Positions 59,501 through 64,000 of a stretch of DNA of 64,000 nucleotides are shown piece by piece (position 1 is the stretch's first letter; every line of letters begins with the position of its first letter). The notes under the pieces were generated by a model that did not search any database, was not told the DNA's origin, and was given only the letters and a program-made list of their open reading frames with translations. Source of the stretch: Triatoma infestans (taxonomy: Eukaryota; Arthropoda; Insecta; Hemiptera; Reduviidae). The stretch covers positions 1-64,000 of the forward strand of contig JAAEAF010006181.1 of the NCBI GenBank assembly GCA_011037195.1. Reading direction: 5' to 3'. A program made the position numbers and the translations under genes.

Positions 59501-62500
59501 CAATAATTTTTTATGTTACTGTAAGAATTTAAATTTATATAACCACTCTTTTGCAGATCCAAACATCATCATCTACAAATTGCATGCGCATGAATGAAAT
59601 TGCATGTATATGAATATAATTGCATGAAGGTTGCATGTTAGTTATAATTGCATGTTAGTTGTAAGAAATTGAAATTATCAATCATATATTTATGTATAAT
59701 TTAAAAGTCTGTATAAATATCATTTATGGATCATTTCCATATATATAAGATTCTACCAATGGAAAAAATCTTCATCTTCTTATACCCTTTACGATTGCAC
59801 ATCCTTATGCATCCTGCTAACGTGCTCGCTTATTATACCAAACAAATATTTTTTTTGGAAATATTATTGTGTATCTGTGTTAAATTACTTGAAGAGTTTA
59901 TTTTCGTTCATATGGAGTCAGTTCAAGAAAGTACATGCATCCCTAAAGCACCATGACGCAGAAGCCTACATTGATCGCCTTGCCAGTTACTTTAATAATT
60001 TTTAAAGCAACACTCTCACTCGCCAAGCTGTTCGTCTATTAGCCTACCATCAGAGCAACGCTCGAGCATTCAAGCAGCGTTCGCTCGAGAAGAAGATGTT
60101 CAAACACCCCAGCAACGCTCACACACTCAAGCAGCATTTGCTCCAGAAGAAGATGCCTGTAGTCTACAACCCACGACTACCTTGCAGAGGATACACACAC
60201 TCCTCACGCCATACTAGAGGATGGCTTTCAAGCTTCTACAACTCCAAATTACCTCCCAAATTTTTCGTGCCAAAAAATTTCTCCAGGAGAGGGGATATTG
60301 TGATGCCAGAAATATATTTTATTTGAAAAATATTATTTCAAGAAAAATCTAACATTCGCTAGCAAAAAGGGTACACACCGGTAGAAGACTACAGTTACAG
60401 AAAGAGTTCCACGGACCTGGTTAGCTTTATCTTTTAGAGTTCACAGAACTTTGGTAGCTTTGTCTTTTCACACCTTCTCGCAGGGGAAGATTTGTACTAA
60501 CAAGAGAAGGCATTCTTTCAAGACAGCCTGAAACAGACATTCTACCAGTAAACATCAGTGCCAGTTATAAGTTAAAACATAAGAGTTTATTCTAATTAGT
60601 TTCAGTATATTAATAAGCATATTATTGTGGTTATTGAAAAGTACTTAAATTCACTTAGAGAATATATCTATTTTAAGAACAGTGTGATCTCTTGATTATT
60701 TCTTAATACTTCTCTCTCTACCTCAATCATACACACAAGCCCTTTATGAAACCGCTCACGCCACAAGCCACTACTGCCACTATTAAACAACATCACACCA
60801 ATAACATTTCAATAATATATAAAATATCAAATTTTTTTTTAATTTCAAATTGTGCTCATATGTCCTAACATTAATAATATACAAGGGGACAAGTACAATC
60901 CTACCTACAGTGGCAGGTAGAGAAGACTACATTGTAGAGAGGCAACAATGAATAAACACATTTAAATGTTAATATCTGAGATTTCTCAGTGCCATCTAAA
61001 AACAATTATTCCAGATTAATGTATAAAATAAAAATTCGAACGGTATTTGTCATATAACAGTTTCTACATGCTTAGTATACGTTATTCGCCCCCCACCACC
61101 ACTACCACCACAACCCCCATACGCTGCTATAAGAAAACGTTCGTTTGATTTTTCATGTGAGAAACATTCAGTTTTTATCAAACAGGTGCCTCCCAAATGA
61201 CGTATTCTACATAAAATATGTTTTTTGTGTAATCATAATTAACACAAGAATTGGAATATAAATAAGATGTAACGTGTTTAACACATTACATCTACAAACT
61301 ATCAGCTTTTTCACTTTCACTTTTCAAAAATATATACATCATTACACATAAATAATGCCTCGAAAAAGATATTAAATTATATCGAATCATTGACAATTAT
61401 GCCTTCATTTTTTTTCCCCCCCGAAACTAACTAATTTTCATAAATATTGACTTCTGGCGGCTGATAAACATCACCATATGTATATACATACATATCTTCA
61501 AATGTTTGATAATTAAAAATTAATTACCCATCTGTGTCAGTTAGTAAAAGTTTTAATGGTTGTGTACGACCTTGATATTTCCAGTATACAACATCAGCAT
61601 TAACTTCTGAAAAAACGAAAGCGACATCATAAGGTTTTTGTACATCTCCTTTTTTGATAGCGACAACAGGTGCTGGCCCACATCGGTACAAATTATCGCT
61701 TAATTCTTGTGGAGTACCATCAACAACTTGCCAACCGTCATATTCAGGTCCTAAATCCGGTCTTTTGGTCCATATCTCAGTCCAAACATGATAATTCCTT
61801 TAAATGTTTTTTTTTTTTTACTTCAAGTTTTCTTATATTCAATATTAAATTTTATCATATTATTATTCTAATTTTATAATAATAATGTTTAATTTACAAA
61901 ACAAAAATGAAAATACCAGATCAGGTCTTTGCTGAATCCAGACAGAATTTCACCATCATCACCAATGAAGATATCAACTGTATGACTGCATCCGTAGTCG
62001 TGAGCTGCCTGGTAACAAGTGACGGTCCTCGAAGGTATGCCGAGAGCTCTAAATACTAATTAAGTTAAATACTCTTTAAAAATCATGAAACAGTACAAAG
62101 GTCTGTTGTTTGACTTCATTAAAGCTATCTTCAGATTTAGAGAGAGAAGAAATAAATGCGGTAATGCAACCAAGTGGAATGGATTTGCAAAAATTCATGT
62201 ATGATGCCACGTTTCACGTTTAATGCTTTTTTAATACATGCATTAGTTACGCGTTGTGGAGATGCTTACATTTGCTTCATATTCATATTTACCATAAAAA
62301 TACATATTACTATTAATTTGTTATCTCTCACTATTAAGAGAAAATTTTCACTATCAAGGGCTGGTTTGACACCAACGATATGGATAAGAGCAATAAATGC
62401 TTTATTTCGTCCATATTTCGCAGTAATTATTCGGAATGATTCGAATTTATTAGCGTTATGATTCGTTCTTGCTTTTCCAAAAATGAAGTATTATTAATAG

Positions 62501-64000
62501 TGTTATAATTAGGTCAACTCATAAGCACTGCTTAAAGGGTTCCAGTATAAAATGAACGGACAGTGTCCAATATAAAATAAAGAAAATCAGTTTGAATTAA
62601 AATTTTCAGCTTTAATGACTTCGATACATAAAGAAAAAACTTATTCACTTTAGTGTGAGAATCTATTACTAATAGGTTAGATAGAGAATTATCATCTAAT
62701 GGGTATAAAATATGAATTGAGAGATAAAACTGCGTAAAGTGATAGGACAAAATAGCAGAAAGTGACCTATGCTGTCATTAACAGATATACATGAAGGGCA
62801 AATTTGTATGTATATTCAGGCTCAAATTTGTATGTTATATTATTAAGATAAATTCTACTATACTTTTTACTAGACAATCTTAATTGGGCACAAACCCTTA
62901 GCTTATTAATATGGCACTGTAGTGAAAGATAAGATTCTCCAGGTCCTAACATAATTATATTTCTAATACTGGATTATATGATGACGAGATTACCCTAAAT
63001 ACATCTTTAGATATAAAATTGTTTTTGAATGACTCCAACAGACTTGGAAGAGAACGGGACAATAGGGGAGGAACCTGAACATTCCAAATGTTATCAGCTC
63101 CAATTTCTAACAAGTAAGCTCTGGCCGGCCATACGGCACCAGTTAAAAGGAATCTTACTATATTCGAAAAGTTCTGCACACAGAACAGCCTACAGTAACA
63201 AATTTTTTGTAGCCGATTGCTAGGCATTAATAGATGTTTGAGATATCATCTTAATAAATACTTAAAAATTCTTAATCTGAGATGAACTTCTTCCTGTCTC
63301 TAATCGGACATATGAGTCGGATGTTGAGCGGGGAAGGTGTAAAAGTGATTTCATAAATTTAAACGGAATCCTTTCAACTTATTCTTCATATGAAGCGGCC
63401 CAAACCTCGTATCCATACATTAGAACATTTGTGGCTAAGCTATCAAAGAGATGAATCTTGAACTGCCAAGTATCACTCTTAATTGAGTTAAAGATGTTTA
63501 AAACAATAGGGTAGAATGGGAGCTATTAGAGACTGGCAAATTTACCAGGTGACGAAAAGGAAATTCCTGTATATATATGTGTGTGTGTGGGTACATCAAC
63601 ATACCCATATATTTATATAAATTGCATTTTATTAGCAACAACAGTAATTGCATTTTATTTCAATCTTTTTCCTTGATTAACAAATCTCTGGAGAACTTTA
63701 TATAGAATGTATTATATATAGTAGGTACAGACTTTTTTTTTTACTTTCTCTTACTCCTAGTAAGAGGAAGTATTCAATTTGTAAATTTCCGAATCCATAT
63801 AACTGTTAGTTTCTAGCTGTTCTAAACTGTAACATAATAACTATTTACCCACCTGTAGTAGCCACTCCAGCAAATACATAGCACTGGCCATATTTAACAG
63901 GTTTTTGTGTATTGTAATATTTTCTAAGTATTTTAGGGCTTCCTATCCATTCGGTTGGTTTTGTTCCTCCGCTAAAACCCCCATACCACTTACCAAATAC
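47411..64000 (-). CDS. Tg: Transglutaminase, C-terminal part (9 exons, 5' end outside)
   Basis: A protein-glutamine gamma-glutamyltransferase. The family crosslinks Gln and Lys side chains in a calcium-dependent reaction, in arthropods during clotting and cuticle or tissue stabilisation. Nine exons in consistent phase give 467 residues: the catalytic core (WYGGFSGGTKPTEW, KYGQCYVFAGVATT, ALGIPSRTVT, WNYHVWTE, RPDLGPEYDGWQVVDGTPQE), the VGQFISTKAVG / REDLTNQYKY calcium and linker segment, and two C-terminal beta-barrels. The catalytic Cys codon is at 63881-63883, His at 61788-61790 and Asp at 61755-61757. The residue after the Cys is Tyr rather than the usual Trp. The N-terminal beta-sandwich and the start lie beyond base 64000. 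It faces the Fat-like gene tail to tail. Confidence 0.93.
47833..47972 (-). CDS. Tg: Transglutaminase exon, beta-barrel 2
   Basis: Acceptor ttgcag, donor gtaagt, phase 0 to 2. It encodes LEGTPVANQVLYGSAFFKNP and VFLIEGPGLEKG, typical of the last barrel. A 2.46-kb intron separates it from the previous exon. Confidence 0.93.
48070..48827. mobile_element. Possible hAT-like non-autonomous element
   Basis: The left end cagcgttccgcaattttttt...gcgaccct and, on the other strand, the right end cagcggattgcaaccatt...gcga resemble hAT-type termini. No convincing 8-base duplication and no transposase were seen. Confidence 0.4.
49880..50370 (-). repeat. R1 copy in transglutaminase intron
   Basis: gcttttcaactttaaagaaaa, atgcgggtaatatctaaatgg, gatcaagtttgagcttcttgc, cacacacataccattcgccaag and ttcctcttactgcaag match R1. 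Confidence 0.6.
50433..50593 (-). CDS. Tg: Transglutaminase exon, beta-barrel 1 end
   Basis: Acceptor tttag, donor gtattt, phase 1 to 0. It reads EEKLVMVINYEDYSSYISDD and CALCKVEGTDFEYFAQDDFR. Confidence 0.92.
50747..50889 (-). CDS. Tg: Transglutaminase exon, beta-barrel 1
   Basis: Acceptor ttcag, donor gtgagt, phase 2 to 1. It encodes VYLNAKNVSKISHKVTVKFR and YHGEIVNIIKREAKSM. Confidence 0.92.
51027..51171 (-). CDS. Tg: Transglutaminase exon, core to barrel 1
   Basis: Acceptor tttag, donor gtaaaa, phase 1 to 2. It reads SKEERLAMLKALQC and FNDVRFELQLLEDITIGNSY, the entry into the first beta-barrel domain. A foldback element fills most of the intron to the 51607 exon. Confidence 0.92.
51216..51517. 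mobile_element. Foldback element between transglutaminase exons
   Basis: Arms 51216-51353 and 51392-51517 are inverted (ttggatgttgaggttcggtc...tttctaccgacgtttcggca...ttcagttagaatta). It occupies most of the intron between the exons at 51171 and 51607. Confidence 0.86.
51607..51686 (-). CDS. Tg: Transglutaminase exon, calcium/linker segment
   Basis: An 80-base exon, acceptor tttcag, donor gtaagc, phase 2 to 1. It encodes VGQFISTKAVGSYEREDLTN and QYKYEE. It is separated from the preceding exon by a 9.8-kb intron filled by nested retrotransposons. Confidence 0.92.
51756..52225 (+). repeat. 5' LTR
   Basis: It matches 60299-60811 nearly throughout, from ttatttcaagaaaaatc to ataacatttca. It lacks a stretch of about 22 bases near its 5' end that the 3' LTR has (tgccagaaatat...), and scattered substitutions show that the insertion is not recent. 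Confidence 0.88.
52497..53903 (+). pseudogene. LINE ORF1, gag-like, broken
   Basis: It begins MAHKEQQSASTG with an Asn-rich stretch. A frameshift occurs at about 52720. The PRE_C2HC-like region (FRVVLRNLHHTIPAEAIQED, then GHKVRKMTNVKH) follows. The first zinc knuckle is CKRC-stop-QYGHSKTYC, with TAG at 53416-53418 where Gln is expected. A further frameshift precedes PATCALCQEGHPATYKGC at about 53518. The product normally binds element RNA. Confidence 0.82.
53913..56578 (+). pseudogene. LINE ORF2, endonuclease-reverse transcriptase, broken
   Basis: The open part (53913-55196) encodes the APE-type endonuclease: LLWIANGLNTHKDEL, TETHF, VAAVYCPP, GGDYNAKHPQWG and SSDHSPVLL. TAG then interrupts at 55194. 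The reverse transcriptase continues as KSPGYDLITSEILHHLPRKA, then SSYRPISLLPTLGKVLEKLL and AFLGVTQAFDRV (the catalytic Asp of motif A replaced by Gly), GSILGPVLYTVYTSD, YADDTAIL, and the tail IIKPIWTYGLELWGSA. Frames shift between these blocks, so it cannot make an active enzyme. Confidence 0.88.
56772..56789 (+). other. Primer-binding site of the LTR element
   Basis: TGGTGCCAGCTGTTTGGG begins right after the LTR terminus, which is repeated here as part of the LINE target duplication. TGG is the complement of a tRNA CCA end. The tRNA identity was not determined. Confidence 0.6.
56991..58222 (+). pseudogene. Decayed gag of the LTR element
   Basis: The first intact stretch (56991-57314) starts with a SAP-like helix pair (RSQILKILRDHKLSQKGNLN) and runs to LPTF-DGE-like residues, where the frame breaks. 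Several stops and shifts follow. Downstream are a Cys-rich CRYCGQIHFH remnant, an Asn-rich basic tract (57830-58010) and a CCHC zinc knuckle CQFCSKFGHTARNC (about 58160-58205) typical of nucleocapsids. A SINE interrupts it at 58013-58142. Confidence 0.7.
58013..58142 (+). mobile_element. SINE, family C, 5' truncated, inside gag remnant
   Basis: It matches the 3' half of the 18164 element in + orientation (taggtagcgaaggccggaac to gggctgttgcgccatag, then aaaagaaaagaaag). It is flanked by agtaataactcc at 58001-58012 and 58143-58154 and interrupts the LTR-element gag. Confidence 0.87.
58223..60298 (+). other. 3' internal region of the LTR element
   Basis: No pol motifs are visible. It includes the nested SINE (59250-59446), a cluster of aattgcatg-like words (59580-59665) and a GC-richer tail (59950-60290) with a short frame of unknown meaning, then the purine tract. 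Confidence 0.6.
59250..59446 (+). mobile_element. tRNA-derived SINE, family A, inside the LTR element
   Basis: Second copy of the 1749 element (gagcgggtttcagtgtagtggttatgagca...cccgcctgaaacaataggc). It has a 14-base duplication ttaataatttttac at 59236-59249 and 59447-59460. Its B box has one change (gttccagtcc). It is nested in the LTR retrotransposon. Confidence 0.88.
60299..60811 (+). repeat. 3' LTR
   Basis: Partner of the 51756 copy. It is preceded by the purine tract aggagagggga and ends ...aataacatttca. Confidence 0.88.
61528..61797 (-). CDS. Tg: Transglutaminase exon with catalytic His and Asp
   Basis: Acceptor taaag, donor gtaatt, phase 2 to 2. It reads NYHVWTEIWTKRPDLGPEYD, WQVVDGTPQE, YRCGPAPVVAIKKGDV and ends LLLTDTDG. 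This is the second half of the catalytic core. Confidence 0.94.
61917..62055 (-). CDS. Tg: Transglutaminase exon, core
   Basis: Acceptor attag (not the nearer tttag, which would lose VFR), donor gtattt, phase 1 to 2. It encodes FRALGIPSRTVTCYQAAHDY, then VDIFIGDDGEILSGFSKDLI and a split Trp codon. Confidence 0.92.
62950..63490 (-). pseudogene. Decayed LINE reverse-transcriptase tail in transglutaminase intron
   Basis: On the - strand, FKIHLFDSLATNVLMYGYEV then WAASYEE, then LPRSTSDSYVRLETGRSS, resembles the C-terminal LYGSEVW and LG.PRST.....ETGR blocks of non-LTR reverse transcriptases. Stops and frameshifts break it. A 90-codon open frame (62955-63227) continues the remnant. Confidence 0.6.
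63853..64000 (-). CDS. Tg: Transglutaminase exon with catalytic Cys (partial)
   Basis: The open end of the window cuts this exon. It reads VFGKWYGGFSGGTKPTEWIG and YNTQKPVKYGQCYVFAGVAT. The donor on the - strand is gtgggt after phase 1. The next exon supplies TA to give the family-typical TTVFRALGIPSR. Confidence 0.93.

Larger units (their letters stand above)
51756..60811 (+). mobile_element. LTR retrotransposon, pol-less, interrupted by a LINE
   Basis: Two direct repeats about 8.5 kb apart have TG...CA-like ends (TGTGA... to ...ACATTTCA). Immediately inside the 5' copy, TGGTGCCAGCTGTTTGGG fits a tRNA primer-binding site (it resumes at 56772 after the LINE). A purine tract (60285-60295) precedes the 3' repeat. 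Without the LINE the internal region is about 3.5 kb. It shows only a decayed gag with zinc knuckles. No protease, reverse transcriptase or integrase is visible. A 4-base aata flanks each end, possibly the target duplication. Ends are uncertain by about 2 bases. It lies in the transglutaminase intron, antisense to that gene. Confidence 0.85.

Noticed and set aside
59726..60326. A possible env-like or accessory gene in the LTR element (76-codon frames)
   Set aside because: The frames are short, the upstream one is AT-driven and no signal or fusion-type features are seen. They are left as unassigned internal sequence.
1..64000. CRISPR arrays, bacterial operons or ribosomal RNA
   Set aside because: No regularly spaced repeats, no operon-like gene packing and no rRNA-like conserved stretch. 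All genes have spliceosomal introns.

Overview
The window is from an AT-rich, intron-rich animal genome. It is probably an arthropod and plausibly an insect: it holds a Jockey-clade LINE, several tRNA-derived SINE families, a Fat-type cadherin and an annulin-type transglutaminase. No bacterial-style operon, CRISPR array or rRNA is present. The species cannot be named from the sequence alone.

Left two thirds (2315-45305, + strand): the 3' part of a giant Fat-like cadherin of the FAT1-3/Kugelei type. I reconstruct 46 coding exons that join in a consistent reading phase and encode about 2,980 residues. They give roughly 25 consecutive cadherin repeats, the conserved post-cadherin membrane-proximal region, one EGF-like module plus a second Cys-rich segment, one transmembrane helix and a cytoplasmic tail with Fat-type motifs (RNYG...ELE, YQWDC), then TGA and AATAAA. 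The laminin-G domain and further EGFs expected of the family are absent. One exon (36088-36249) carries an in-frame TAG in a context close to the CARYYA readthrough consensus. A 35-residue acidic exon (23819-23923) looks like a frame-neutral cassette. The 17.6-kb first intron is packed with repeats.

Right third (47411-64000, - strand): the C-terminal 467 residues of a transglutaminase in nine exons. They cover the catalytic Cys, His and Asp and the two C-terminal beta-barrel domains. The 5' part lies beyond the window. It converges tail-to-tail with the cadherin, with about 1.9 kb between the two polyadenylation signals.

The 9.8-kb transglutaminase intron holds a nested insertion. An LTR retrotransposon (LTRs 51756-52225 and 60299-60811) with a decayed gag and no visible pol has been split at its 5' LTR/primer-binding-site junction by a full-length but broken Jockey LINE (about 52230-56762, 12-bp target duplication). 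Two SINEs also sit inside it.

The introns contain three tRNA-derived SINE families (several copies with clear target-site duplications), several foldback (long inverted repeat) elements with related ACGTTTCG/CTTCAGG cores, a long-TIR element, a MITE family, degenerate LINE reverse-transcriptase tails, and one abundant unnamed repeat family (called R1 here). R1 occurs singly, as a 430-bp inverted pair and as a roughly 300-bp tandem array. Exon coordinates were read by eye from splice signals, phase and homology. They have not been tested with transcripts.
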